This document shows positions 18,567 through 27,542 of a DNA stretch of 64,000 bases, piece after piece (within the stretch, counting starts at the first letter, position 1; every line of letters begins with the position of its first letter). The stretch is taken from the NCBI RefSeq assembly GCF_028765165.1, contig NZ_JARADB010000001.1, forward strand, positions 930,001-994,000, read 5' to 3'. The notes beneath the pieces were generated by a model. It searched no databases. It saw nothing but the letters and a program-made list of their open reading frames with translations, and had not been told where the DNA came from. This stretch comes from Paenibacillus sp. MAHUQ-63. GTDB taxonomy: Bacteria > Bacillota > Bacilli > Paenibacillales > NBRC-103111. The position numbers and the translations under genes are program-made.

Positions 18567-18596
18567 GCTAACTTTCACCTCATTAAATTAATTTCT

Positions 18597-19367
18597 TTAT
18601 TTTGATTTCCAAAACTGAAACCACTTGGGTTTCGTCCAAACAGGCGGTTGTGTCTCAATAGGTAGGTCATGAATGATCCTGTTGGCGTGAATTTGGAAGG
18701 TGTTCACAATGGTGTCCCCCAGCTTTTCACGCATGACTTCATAAGCTTCGGCAAGAGCAAACCCGCGATTCGTTGTATTATGGGCATCCGAAGAAACAAA
18801 GTGAGCAAGCTGGTTTCTGCACAAATCCAGCGATAAAGTCTGAATAGATTTACCAAAATGGCCTAGTATGGAATGAGCTGTGATTTGCGACAAGGCCCCT
18901 AATTGAATTAGCTCTAGAAGCTTCATTGGATTCTCAGCAATTTCCTGATTACGCTCCGGATGAGCAATAATAGGAACAATATTCATTAATCTGAGTTCAT
19001 GCAAAAGCTCATGAGTCCCTGCTGATATCCCGCCGGATGGAAATTCCAACAACATATAACGGGAACCATTTAATGTGGCTGTTCTCCCGGCTTCAACATC
19101 CTCGATTAATCCCCGGTACACCCTGATTTCCTGCCCGGCATGTATACGCAGCGGTATATCTCTTTTCTGAAGCTCTTCCTGAAAAGATTTGACGCGCAAT
19201 TCAACCATTTCAAACTCATTTGTATATCTGCCGTTCTCATGATGCGGAGTAGCAATAACAGAGTGTATGCCCTGTACGACAGCTTGCTTGGCCATTAAAA
19301 TGGAGTTTTCCAAGTCGTCAGATCCGTCATCCAGACCCGGTAGAATATGACTATGTATTTCAATCAT
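18597..19367 (-). CDS. PHP-family tyrosine-protein phosphatase (CpsB/YwqE type)
   Basis: 256 residues. Metal-binding residues of the PHP fold are visible: HSH at 5-7, the LDDGSDD turn, ATPHHENGRY (about 40-49), AHPERN (about 137-142) and SSDAHN (about 196-201). It dephosphorylates the Tyr cluster of the BY-kinase and thus resets exopolysaccharide assembly. It is the first gene of the locus, with GAGGGC 5 nt before the ATG. Its upstream region contains a 10-bp inverted repeat that could be an operator. No nucleic-acid polymerase domain, so it is not a DNA-polymerase PHP protein. Confidence 0.93.
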   Translation of the reverse strand: MIEIHSHILPGLDDGSDDLENSILMAKQAVVQGIHSVIATPHHENGRYTNEFEMVELRVKSFQEELQKRDIPLRIHAGQEIRVYRGLIEDVEAGRTATLNGSRYMLLEFPSGGISAGTHELLHELRLMNIVPIIAHPERNQEIAENPMKLLELIQLGALSQITAHSILGHFGKSIQTLSLDLCRNQLAHFVSSDAHNTTNRGFALAEAYEVMREKLGDTIVNTFQIHANRIIHDLPIETQPPVWTKPKWFQFWKSK

Positions 19368-19408
19368 TTAATGCCCTCAATCCCATGAATATAGGTACTA
19401 AGATATAT

Positions 19409-19453
19409 AATTGTGACTCCATATTACATTTTTCTATGTTTAAAGTCACAATT
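19409..19453 (-). promoter_or_regulatory. Inverted-repeat operator candidate upstream of the exopolysaccharide locus
   Basis: AATTGTGACT (19409-19418) and AGTCACAATT (19444-19453) are perfect 10-bp inverted repeats 25 nt apart, about 40-85 nt before the phosphatase ATG. On the minus strand a TAATAT lies between the arms, with GTGACT in the upstream arm 17 nt before it, so the arms could flank or overlap a promoter. The bound regulator is unknown. Confidence 0.45.
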
Positions 19454-19743
19454 CGAAGTTTAGCACATATCCCCCCACCTGCCTACACCCATAAAAAGGA
19501 AAGGGGCATTTTTAGCACAATTTTATCTAATCTTTATAAAATAAAATTTAGATTAAATTATTATGAATTTTACAAGAAGTTGATTACAACAATTTTTAAA
19601 GGAGCCATTTCACACATCATCATACAAGTTACAACTTAATTCGACTAAATCCGACATAATATCCGCAATAATTCGACATATTTACCTATAAATTTATTTT
19701 TTGAATTTTCAGATTTATTTCCTTTATCAACAACAAGAAACCA
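19454..19743. other. AT-rich intergenic stretch without supported gene
   Basis: Strongly AT-rich. A plus-strand 84-codon frame (19385-19639) lacks a ribosome site and overlaps the operator candidate; I do not accept it. Nothing else stands out. Confidence 0.4.
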
Positions 19744-19781
19744 CAAAAAAGCTTCAATTATTGTTCACAAAATTGAAGCTT
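19744..19781 (-). terminator. Rho-independent terminator
   Basis: An 11-bp AT-rich stem (AAGCTTCAATT / AATTGAAGCTT) followed by a T run on the minus strand, downstream of the small membrane protein gene. Confidence 0.75.
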
Positions 19782-19809
19782 GCATTTTCAATCTAACTCA
19801 GGATGTCAT

Positions 19810-20052
19810 CTATCTCTTACGAATCTTCACCAAATCCGATAGCCCGATCAAGAAGACGATAATCGTCGTCACAACAATAAACCGTACATCCCACGCATTC
19901 GGGAATTCATTCACTTGCGTTCCGGATAACCGAAGAATGAGTACAAACATGAGCAGAAGCAGATTGAAAAACATACAGTACGCCATCCGCGCAGAAAGCT
20001 TGTGAAGAGGAAGTTTGTCCATCATTCTGCCGAAGAACAAACAAGAAAGCAA
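19810..20052 (-). CDS. Small two-span membrane protein, 5' end apparently frameshifted
   Basis: 80 residues when read from a TTG at 20052. Two hydrophobic segments (MFFNLLLLMFVLILRL and FIVVTTIIVFLIGLSDL) and a basic C-terminus (KIRKR). The TTG has no good ribosome site. In contrast, ATG 20083 follows GGAGGTG at a good distance and reads MKGNSMKK in the neighbouring frame. Removing one A from a 4-A run at 20059-20062 would join the two into one protein beginning MKGNSMKKSALLSCLFF. This is either a real frameshift mutation or a sequence error. Located about 100 nt after prkA, separated by a terminator. Function unknown. Confidence 0.55.
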   Translation of the reverse strand: MLSCLFFGRMMDKLPLHKLSARMAYCMFFNLLLLMFVLILRLSGTQVNEFPNAWDVRFIVVTTIIVFLIGLSDLVKIRKR

Positions 20053-20145
20053 TGCCGATTTTCTTCATGGAGTTCCCCTTCATGGTTTCTCACACCTCCC
20101 TTGCAAGAAGATAGAACAGTGTTTGCTAGATTCGGTGTATCACAG

Positions 20146-20176
20146 CATAAAGACCCGAGGCCTCCGCCCCGGGTCT
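20146..20176 (-). terminator. prkA terminator
   Basis: GC-rich stem (AGACCCGGGGC / GCCTCGGGTCT) followed by TTTATGCTG on the minus strand, 10 nt after the prkA stop. Confidence 0.8.
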
Positions 20177-20185
20177 GCATGATAT

Positions 20186-22081
20186 TTATCTGTTCAGCAA
20201 GCTTCCCACATACCGCAGCAATTCATTCGCGCACACCGGGCAATACCCGTGCTCATCGATCAATTGCTTCGTCACGTCGTTAATTTTCTTGAGTTGCTTC
20301 TCATCCGGCGTTTTCGACGATGTCGTAATTTTCACGATATCCTTCAGATCGGCGAACAGCTTCTTCTCAATCGCTTCACGCAGACGCTCGTGAGAGGAGT
20401 ATTCGAATTTCTTGCCCTTGCGCGAATAGGAAGAAATGCGGATCAAAATTTCTTCCCGGAACGCTTTCTTCGCATTCTCGGAAATGCCGATTTGCTCCTC
20501 GATGGAACGCATCAGGCGCTCATCCGGATCCATCTCCTCGCCGGTGAGCGGATCCTTGATTTTACCCCAGTTGCAGTACGCTTCAATATTGTCGAGATAG
20601 TTGTCGAAAATCGTCTTGGCGGACTCTTCGAAGGAGTAAACGAACGCTTTCTGCACTTCTTTCTTCGCGATATCATCGTATTCCTTGCGGGCGACGGAGA
20701 TGAAGTTCAGGAACCGTTCGCGCTCATCCTTCGTAATCGACGGATGCTGATCGAGGCCGTCCTTCAGCGCGCGCAGCACATCCAACGCGTTAATGCACTG
20801 AAGATCCTGCCGGATCAATGCACTCGAAATCCGGTTGATGACATACCGCGGATCGATACCGCTCATTCCTTCTTCCTGGAATTCGTTCTGCATCTCCTTC
20901 AGATCCGCTTCCTTGTAGCCCTCGACGACTTCGCCGTCGTACATGCGCATTTTTTTGACCAAATCCATGCCCTGTTTCTTCGTTTCCTTCAGACGGGTCA
21001 GGATGGAGAAGATCGCCGCCACCCGGAGCGAATGCGGAGCCGTATGAATGTGGGACATATCGCTCTGGCCAATGAGCTTATAGTAAATCTTCTCTTCATC
21101 GGACACCCGGAGGTTATACGGAATCGGCATAACAATCATCCTGGATTGTAACGCTTCATTCTTTTTATTGGCGATGAAGGATTTGTACTCCGTTTCGTTC
21201 GTATGGGCGACGATCAATTCGTCGGCGCTAATAAGCGCGAAGCGTCCCGCTTTGAAATTCCCCTCTTGGGTAAGAGAAAGCAGGTTCCATAAGAACTTCT
21301 CGTCGCACTTCAGCATTTCCTGGAACTCCATGATGCCCCTGTTGGCCTTGTTCAGCTCCCCGTCGAACCGGTAGGCGCGCGGGTCGGACTCCGAACCGAA
21401 CTCGGTAATGGTCGAGAAATCGATGCTGCCCGTCAAGTCGGCAATATCCTGAGATTTCGGATCCGAAGGCGAGAACGTCCCGATACCGACGCGTCCTTCT
21501 TCCGAAACGAACACACGCTCCACCAAGACGTCCTCAATGCAGCCGTTGTAGTCGGTCTTCAGCCGCATTTGGCAGGAAGGACATAAACTGCCTTCAATCT
21601 TTACATTCAACTCCCGCTCAATCTCGTGACGCAGCTCCATCGGTATAAGGTGAAGCGGCTCCTCGTGCATTGGGCACCCTTTGATCGCGTAGACGGCCCC
21701 TAAATCTGTTTTGGAAAACTGTTCCAACCCACGTTTCAACATCGTCACAATCGTGGATTTACCACCGCTTACAGGACCCATCAGCAGCAAAATCCGTTTA
21801 CGAACATCCAATCGACGGGCAGCGGAGTGGAAATACTCTTCCACCAATTTCTCAATGGCACGATCCAGGCCGAAGATTTCTTGGTTGAAAAACTTGTAGG
21901 ACTTGTGGCCGGATTGGTCATTGATTCCTTGCGAAGCAATCATATCATAGACTCTGGAATGTGCGGTTCTTGCGAGTCCAGGATTTTTGCGAAGCAATTC
22001 TATGTACTCCGCGAACGTACCGGTCCAGCTAAGTGACTCCTTCTCCGTACGATGCTCCGAAATTCTTTTGAATATGTCCAT
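20186..22081 (-). CDS. prkA: PrkA serine protein kinase / AAA+ protein
   Basis: 631 residues, full length for PrkA. The AAA+ module has Walker A GPVSGGKST near residues 100-108; the C-terminal part is the PrkA-specific domain, ending in a CPVCANELLRYV Cys motif. A four-Cys pattern (CPMHEE, CPSCQ) near residues 137-170 is usual for the family. Known PrkA proteins of spore formers act in sporulation and stationary phase, with debated kinase and Lon-like protease activity. The ATG follows AAAGGAGG at 4-5 nt. yhbH and spoVR, its common neighbours, are not next to it. A stationary-phase sigma promoter may lie in the 264-nt upstream gap but I could not define one. Confidence 0.95.
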   Translation of the reverse strand: MDIFKRISEHRTEKESLSWTGTFAEYIELLRKNPGLARTAHSRVYDMIASQGINDQSGHKSYKFFNQEIFGLDRAIEKLVEEYFHSAARRLDVRKRILLLMGPVSGGKSTIVTMLKRGLEQFSKTDLGAVYAIKGCPMHEEPLHLIPMELRHEIERELNVKIEGSLCPSCQMRLKTDYNGCIEDVLVERVFVSEEGRVGIGTFSPSDPKSQDIADLTGSIDFSTITEFGSESDPRAYRFDGELNKANRGIMEFQEMLKCDEKFLWNLLSLTQEGNFKAGRFALISADELIVAHTNETEYKSFIANKKNEALQSRMIVMPIPYNLRVSDEEKIYYKLIGQSDMSHIHTAPHSLRVAAIFSILTRLKETKKQGMDLVKKMRMYDGEVVEGYKEADLKEMQNEFQEEGMSGIDPRYVINRISSALIRQDLQCINALDVLRALKDGLDQHPSITKDERERFLNFISVARKEYDDIAKKEVQKAFVYSFEESAKTIFDNYLDNIEAYCNWGKIKDPLTGEEMDPDERLMRSIEEQIGISENAKKAFREEILIRISSYSRKGKKFEYSSHERLREAIEKKLFADLKDIVKITTSSKTPDEKQLKKINDVTKQLIDEHGYCPVCANELLRYVGSLLNR

Positions 22082-22345
22082 GGGTACCTCCTTTCACTGC
22101 TGTCCCCTTCAAATATTGGTCAGCTCGTGATGGTGAATTGTGTACTACAATCCTATGCACCCACAGAAGAGAACTTGCCCGAAATTTTTATGAGAATGAG
22201 TTTTCATAAGTCAGCAAATCCATCTTGCCCGCTTCCGCCGGGTACTCAACGGCAGATTGTCCGCCGCTTGTCTTCAAGCATTGCCGGCATCCGGCTCCGA
22301 TACCCGAATAAGCTCCAGAGCGGCTTTCAGAGTATGCGGGTCGCT

Positions 22346-24469
22346 CTATACGAGTTTGCTTTGCCCGTATCTCCACACGATGGGCGGCAGCGATACTGCT
22401 GAATTCGGATTCCCCTCGATCGTACCGGCATATCGGCCGTCTCCGTCTTGCGTAACCACCGCCTTCCACCAGCTGCATACTCCCTTCTCATACTCGAAGG
22501 ACGTTCCATCGTCCTCATAGAGCAGTCCTGTACCGGGCTCATCGCCGAAATGCACGAGCTCGATCTCGCCGAAGGTCCCCGATGCCGGAACGTGCGGCAG
22601 AGCAGCCATCATCGGAATAACGGATCCGCTTTTCACAAAAATAGGCATGGTATCCAAGCCGGCCTGAACGCGGATAACGCTGCCGCCCGTATACCGTTCT
22701 CCGGTCTCCAGCCCATACCAGATGCCGGCCGGCAGCAGCACCTCGCGTTCCGTCTCGCCCTCGACCAGCGGAGCGGCCAGCAGCGAGTCGCCGATCATGT
22801 ACTGATCGTCCCATTCTTTCACAGCCTTCTTGCCGTAAGCTGCGTCGGTGGTGTTCAGCTGCTGGGTCTCGTCATTGGCGCCGCTTGCCTCAGCCGCAGC
22901 AATTTCCGCCGGCGACATGACGAAAGGCATCGCCCGGAACGGCGGAACCCCCCGCTCCCGGTACACGGCAAATGCCGTGTATAGATAAGGCAGCAGCCTC
23001 ATGCGCAGCTTGATGTAATGCCGGACAATCGCTTCCACTTCCGGGAACGACCACGGCTTGGTGCCGTCTCCCCAAGCATTCAGCATCGCCAGCGGAGAGA
23101 GGCATACGGTCTGCATGCGGCGAACCCAATCCTCGGCATTCCTCGCCCGGCGAACCTCCGGCGTCCACAGCAGGCCGCTGAAGGAAGAGCTGCACAGCGC
23201 CCGGATGAATTGCTTGTGATCGTACAAATCGGAGTAAAGCACATACGGCATCGTAGAGGCAGCCGCATTCGAAGCACGAACCAGCCCATATGTTCTGCGG
23301 TTTCGGCTGCGGAACAGATCTGCCGTCATTTTCTGAAACATCAGTCCATACATTTGTCTCATCTGTTCGCCGTCCAAGCCGGATGGGAATCGGGCATGTG
23401 CCGGGAACATCCAGGAATGATGGGTCAACTCGCTGCCGTCGCATTCGTCCAGCTTGTATCCCGACACCCCGATACCGACGTGTTGATCGTCGTGCTGCCT
23501 CTTATAGCGTTCCGCCGCCTCCGGCAAGGAATAATCCGGGGCAAGCCCGCCCCATACCGTATGACTCCCCGAAAGCGGCTGCAGCGCGGCGAACAATCCA
23601 CTCTCGGGCGAGACGTACGGGTGCTCCCAGAGGTTGACGCGGAAGCCTTGATCCCCCAGCTGCTTCACGAAGCCTTCGGGATCGGGAAACCTGCTCTTCT
23701 CCCATTCATAGGTGACTGGGTAGCTGCGGCTGTGCCAGCCCGGTTCCAGTCCGATAACGTCGCATGGGATGCCGCGATGGCGGAACTGTCCGGCTTCTTC
23801 CAGCACTTGCTGATCGCTATACAGCGTCGGGACGCGGTGCCAGAAGCCGAGACCCCACTTGGGAGGCAGTACGCCGCCGCCGCAAAACAAATTATACCTA
23901 GCCACCGTATCGGCAAGGGTGGGGCCTCCAAAAACATAGACCGCTGCGCCCTCAGCGGGCAAGCGGATTTCCACCCGGGAGGCGATCGGCGTCGCTTTCC
24001 ACGCCCGATCCGTATTGCGATCGCGCACGTCCTCGCTCCGCGTATCCTCCCGCTTCAAGCTGGAGCCGCAATACATCGTCACGATGCGGGAAGTGTCCAC
24101 CCATACACCGTACCCCCGATCGCTCACATAGAAGGGTACGGGCGCATGCGTTTCGCCGGTATCCTGCTTCGGATCGCTGTTCACGCGCAGATAACGGGTT
24201 CTTCCCCGCTGATTCATCCGCATGAGCTGAAGGCCTGTACCATAGAGCTTTTCTGTTCGGTTCAGCGGTAACGACAGAATAAGACTTCCGACTGCTTCTT
24301 CCAGCTGAATGCTGTCCCAGGCAAAGGACGGCTGCACTTCCGGCATTTGCTGCAGGACTTCCGTGTTAGGCGAGACGCCCATCCACGAGAGGGGAGTGAT
24401 CCCCTGAGGCTGTTTGATCATCAAGCGCCAGATCCCCGGCGCACACTGTTCCCAATTGGCGATGGTCAT
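22346..24469 (-). CDS. Glycoside hydrolase family 31 (alpha-glucosidase/alpha-xylosidase type)
   Basis: 707 residues. The (beta/alpha)8 core includes GFWHRVPTLYSDQQ, DVIGLEPGWHSRSYP and the nucleophile region GYKLDECDGSE (Asp of KLDE), with later SDLYDHKQFIRA near the expected acid/base position. A C-terminal beta-domain with LLYEDDGTSFEYEKG is typical. No signal peptide, so it acts in the cytoplasm on imported oligosaccharides. The divergent active-site neighbourhood (KLDECDG rather than KTDFGE) means substrate specificity is uncertain. The ATG follows TGGAG; it lies 18 nt after the oxidoreductase gene, so the two form an operon. The antisense strand has long GC-driven open frames that I discarded. 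Confidence 0.9.
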   Translation of the reverse strand: MTIANWEQCAPGIWRLMIKQPQGITPLSWMGVSPNTEVLQQMPEVQPSFAWDSIQLEEAVGSLILSLPLNRTEKLYGTGLQLMRMNQRGRTRYLRVNSDPKQDTGETHAPVPFYVSDRGYGVWVDTSRIVTMYCGSSLKREDTRSEDVRDRNTDRAWKATPIASRVEIRLPAEGAAVYVFGGPTLADTVARYNLFCGGGVLPPKWGLGFWHRVPTLYSDQQVLEEAGQFRHRGIPCDVIGLEPGWHSRSYPVTYEWEKSRFPDPEGFVKQLGDQGFRVNLWEHPYVSPESGLFAALQPLSGSHTVWGGLAPDYSLPEAAERYKRQHDDQHVGIGVSGYKLDECDGSELTHHSWMFPAHARFPSGLDGEQMRQMYGLMFQKMTADLFRSRNRRTYGLVRASNAAASTMPYVLYSDLYDHKQFIRALCSSSFSGLLWTPEVRRARNAEDWVRRMQTVCLSPLAMLNAWGDGTKPWSFPEVEAIVRHYIKLRMRLLPYLYTAFAVYRERGVPPFRAMPFVMSPAEIAAAEASGANDETQQLNTTDAAYGKKAVKEWDDQYMIGDSLLAAPLVEGETEREVLLPAGIWYGLETGERYTGGSVIRVQAGLDTMPIFVKSGSVIPMMAALPHVPASGTFGEIELVHFGDEPGTGLLYEDDGTSFEYEKGVCSWWKAVVTQDGDGRYAGTIEGNPNSAVSLPPIVWRYGQSKLV

Positions 24470-24487
24470 GCTTCAGTCTCCATTCGT

Positions 24488-25450
24488 CTAAGTAGTTGGC
24501 ACTTGAATCCTTTGAGTTTGACCGGACTCACTGGCCAGCTTGGCATAATGCACGAGTGCCTGCGTTTTCAAATAATCTCTGCCGCTTGTTTCCGCTTCGC
24601 GTCCCTCTCGCAGGGAGGCCAGAAATTCGGCCAAAGTGTCCGTTACCTCCACACCGCTGTAATCTTCAATCAATTGTACCTCTCCGCTTCGAATGACGCG
24701 GATCTCCATATCCACAACTTCTATCGCTCCCTCGGTGCCTTCAATTCTCCAGTTCCCGCTCCAAGGCGTTTCCGTCCCTCTTGCCGAAATGGAAGCCTGA
24801 TAGGAAGCTGTGACGCCGTTTTCCATTTCAAGAAATGCGTAGGCATTAATGATCGCCCCTTCCTCCTGCCAAGCATTAACCGGATTGTACAGCTTGGCTT
24901 GTACAGTGCGCCCTTCACAACCGCTAAAATAACGAAGCATATCAAAATGGTGAACACCGATATCATCAAGGATGCTGACGGTATATTTCCGCTGTACATG
25001 GTGGTATCTGTAGAACTGTACATCCATGGAAGACAAGGTGCCGATAACCCCTTCGTCCAGAAGCCGCTTTACTTTGCGGATATACGGCATTCTCCTGTAA
25101 TTCTCGGCGATCATAAAAGGGAGCCGCTCCCTTGCCGCCCTCGCAACAACCTCTTGAGACTCCTGATAATCGAAGGAAATCGGCTTCTCGCACAAGACGG
25201 CCAACCCATGGTCGAATGCCGCATGATTCACCGTCGTATGCATCAACGGCGAAGTAACATTGACAAGGAAATCCGCCTGCACCTGCCCCAGAGCCTCTTC
25301 CAGCGACGTGTAGAAGGGGTACGGATCATCTTGCATCTTCTCCTTCATCGCCGGGTCTACCTCCACGACAGCCGCCAATAAACCTTGATTCCGCAGTCGC
25401 TTGTACCAGCCGTACCCTGCAGAGCCTAACCCAACCAAAATTGCTTTCAC
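24488..25450 (-). CDS. Gfo/Idh/MocA-family oxidoreductase
   Basis: 320 residues from GTG 25450, 7 nt after GGAGGG. The N-terminal Rossmann motif reads KAILVGLGSAGYGWYKRL; the conserved CEKPISF (EKP motif) is near residue 90, and IGVHHFDMLRYFSG contains the substrate-site His. Members oxidise or reduce sugars, inositols or bile-like ketones with NAD(P). The pairing with GH31 suggests processing of a modified sugar released from an oligosaccharide. The exact substrate is not determinable here. Confidence 0.9.
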   Translation of the reverse strand: MKAILVGLGSAGYGWYKRLRNQGLLAAVVEVDPAMKEKMQDDPYPFYTSLEEALGQVQADFLVNVTSPLMHTTVNHAAFDHGLAVLCEKPISFDYQESQEVVARAARERLPFMIAENYRRMPYIRKVKRLLDEGVIGTLSSMDVQFYRYHHVQRKYTVSILDDIGVHHFDMLRYFSGCEGRTVQAKLYNPVNAWQEEGAIINAYAFLEMENGVTASYQASISARGTETPWSGNWRIEGTEGAIEVVDMEIRVIRSGEVQLIEDYSGVEVTDTLAEFLASLREGREAETSGRDYLKTQALVHYAKLASESGQTQRIQVPTT

Positions 25451-25721
25451 GTACAAACCCTCCTCGCAGCATCATTGCCTGATAAAATATAGCTTTCAGT
25501 AGCCTTCCTCCCGATAAAGCGTGAGCTGCATCAAGGACTTCCCTTGCGGGGCAAGTATATGCAATGGTTTAATCATAGACCGAACGCCTTAGAATACGCA
25601 TGCAGTTTTTTTATGATACGATTGCATTTTTTCACAAAAAAAAATCCCAAGGCTATGCCTCAGGACCTGAAACCGAATCTTCCCCATGCGAGCGTGCTTC
25701 AACTGCTGTCTTCTCCGGCAG

Positions 25722-25906
25722 CTAACGGACACAGCAGCCGTTATTCGGTCATCTGGCCGAGTTTATCCATTCTAACGGACTCCAGTGACTCTATTCCACC
25801 TTCACACCTATATAACCGCTGCAAAATAGGGCAATAACGGCACTGGTGTCCGTTAGGTTCGAAATTGAGCCCTATCTGTCTAAATAAGGGCCGTGGTGTC
25901 CGATAA
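25722..25906. repeat. Four-unit inverted intergenic repeat element, copy A
   Basis: Four related 24-nt units at 25722, 25772, 25833 and 25883. The first two read CTAACGGACACAGCAGCCG.. and CTAACGGACTCCAGTGACT..; the last two are inverted (AATAACGGCACTGGTGTCCG.., AATAAGGGCCGTGGTGTCCG..). Units within each pair are exactly 50 nt apart. The whole can fold back on itself. The same design occurs at 49769-49953. The rest of the 25457-25964 gap shows no gene. Confidence 0.85.
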
Positions 25907-25964
25907 AATCCGGTTCAGGCAGCAACAACCAAAGTCAACCCCCGGTGCTGAGCTCAGCCACCGA

Positions 25965-27275
25965 TCACACCGTCAGCAGCCGCCACAGACGCAAAACCGT
26001 GAACCGGTTGCGGACGAACAGCGCATCCTGCAGCGACGCCTCCACCAGCTCCGGCTCCACGCCGAGCTGCTCCGGCGTCAGCGGTCCCCGCACAGCCCCG
26101 AGCCACGCGCTCAGCTGCTCGGGCGCCGGGACCGCACGGGCGATGCGCTGCACATCGCCCCACTTCTCCGCGATGCGCGCCTTCAGCGCCGCCGCATCGC
26201 CGGCTCCCCCATCCGCCGGGAAATTCTCGGCGATGACCTGCTCCGCCATGGCCCCATAGGCGCTGCGGATGCGCTGCTCATCCGTCTGCCGGCTCGGGGC
26301 CTGGCTGTGCGCTAGGCGCGCGGCGGCCTCGTCGGCCGTGATACCGCCCAGCGCTGCGTAGCGCTGGGCCATCATCACGGTCGCAACGCCGACCTTCGCG
26401 CCGTGCAGCAGCGCCCGGCGGCGCTGCTGCAGAAGCACCATCTCCCAATAATGGGAGAGATGGTGCTCCGCCCCGGAGGCCGGCCGGGAATGGCCGACCA
26501 AGAGCATGGAAAGGCCGGACAGCAGCAGGCCTTCCATCAGTTTCAACATGCCGAGCTCGGTGCGCGCCGCGATCTCGTCCAAGTGAGCCGTGCACAGCTC
26601 CACGGCTTCCAGCGTCAACTGCGCGCTCAGCCCGCAGTAGTGCTCGTTAAGCAGCACCTGGCCCAGCGACCAGTCGGCTAGCGAAGTGTGCTTGCCGACC
26701 ATGTCGCCGAAGCCGGCGGCAATCATCGCCTGCGGCGCATCCGCCAGCAGCGCAAGATCGGCGAAGATCGCTTCCGGGGCGATTGCCGGAATCGTCATCT
26801 TGAAGCCGCGCACGATGAGCGGCGCGCCGACCGAGGCGAAGCCGTCGACCGACGGTGCCGTCGGCACGGAGAGGAACGGCCGCTTCGTCCGGTGGCTCAC
26901 GAAGCGCACGATATCGTGGAGGGTGCCGGCCCCCACGGCAATCAAAGCCTCCGATGTCAGCGGCGTGTCCAGCATCAGCTGGACGATCGCCTCCTCGTCG
27001 GCCGCCACTTCGCCCATCGCGTTCTCCCGGATCACGCAGATGCTGACTCGGACCTGCGCCGCTTCCAGCTTCTCGCGCAGGTCGGCCCCCGCTGCCCGGT
27101 ACGTTTTCTCATCCGCAACCAGCGTCACCTCGCCGTAGCCGGCCTCTCTCACATAACCGGCAACAAGTCCCATCGCCCCCCGCTCGACGCTGATGTGTTT
27201 AATGCCGATCTCATGCCGCTGTCCGCATTCGCAATCGATCTTGCGGCCCAGCCACTTTTTCAAAATGTCACTCAT
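25965..27275 (-). CDS. egsA: sn-Glycerol-1-phosphate dehydrogenase (EgsA/AraM)
   Basis: 436 residues, iron-alcohol-dehydrogenase superfamily. Visible motifs: GAGTLHDIVRF (nucleotide binding, about residues 117-127), PTAPSVDGFASVGAP, GFGDMVGKHTSLADW (metal-ligand Asp) and GAKVGVAT with a further His. The N-terminal CECGQRHEIGIKHI precedes the domain. It reduces dihydroxyacetone phosphate to sn-glycerol-1-phosphate, a step known in Bacillus for heptaprenylglyceryl lipid synthesis with PcrB. It is encoded alone here. The gene is noticeably richer in G+C than the flanks, especially its 3' half. A divergent gene starts 268 nt upstream. Confidence 0.92.
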   Translation of the reverse strand: MSDILKKWLGRKIDCECGQRHEIGIKHISVERGAMGLVAGYVREAGYGEVTLVADEKTYRAAGADLREKLEAAQVRVSICVIRENAMGEVAADEEAIVQLMLDTPLTSEALIAVGAGTLHDIVRFVSHRTKRPFLSVPTAPSVDGFASVGAPLIVRGFKMTIPAIAPEAIFADLALLADAPQAMIAAGFGDMVGKHTSLADWSLGQVLLNEHYCGLSAQLTLEAVELCTAHLDEIAARTELGMLKLMEGLLLSGLSMLLVGHSRPASGAEHHLSHYWEMVLLQQRRRALLHGAKVGVATVMMAQRYAALGGITADEAAARLAHSQAPSRQTDEQRIRSAYGAMAEQVIAENFPADGGAGDAAALKARIAEKWGDVQRIARAVPAPEQLSAWLGAVRGPLTPEQLGVEPELVEASLQDALFVRNRFTVLRLWRLLTV

Positions 27276-27487
27276 TCCAACATCCCCCGCTCCTATCGAT
27301 TCAAGACATAAGCCGCTTACTCCGCCATCTTGGAACCCCGCTCAGTCAAGCTGCTCTTCATCTTTGTCTCACCGTGCTGTTCGTCTCCCATGCGGCCATA
27401 GGACTTCGCACTTGTTCAGACGAATGGCTCATCTGCGCTAACATGTACGTACAACTACTTCTTCCCCTATTCTAGCAAAACCTGTGC

Positions 27488-27493
27488 TATAAT
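27488..27493 (+). promoter_or_regulatory. Probable -10 element (TATAAT) for the DUF2161 gene
   Basis: TATAAT 50 nt before the GTG start. No convincing -35 at the ideal distance, so the promoter is only half supported. Confidence 0.45.
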
Positions 27494-27542
27494 GATACAC
27501 ATTCTGACTGCCTTCATAAGCAAGTAGGAGGAGAATATTCAC

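Noticed and set aside
19385..19639. 84-codon plus-strand ORF upstream of the exopolysaccharide locus
   Set aside because: No ribosome site, AT-rich composition, overlaps the likely promoter of the phosphatase gene.
20249..21151. 300-codon plus-strand ORF opposite prkA
   Set aside because: Shadow of prkA.
22188..22478. 96-codon minus ORF overlapping the GH31 end, as a possible frameshifted C-terminus
   Set aside because: The GH31 frame already has its usual C-terminal domain; the extra frame has no recognisable content.
23018..24271. 417-codon plus-strand ORF opposite the GH31 gene
   Set aside because: It is a GC-driven antisense shadow of a gene with clear GH31 motifs; its product is Arg/His/Gln-rich without any domain.
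25544..25837. 97-codon plus-strand ORF in the intergenic repeat region
   Set aside because: It runs through the repeat element and has no family signal.
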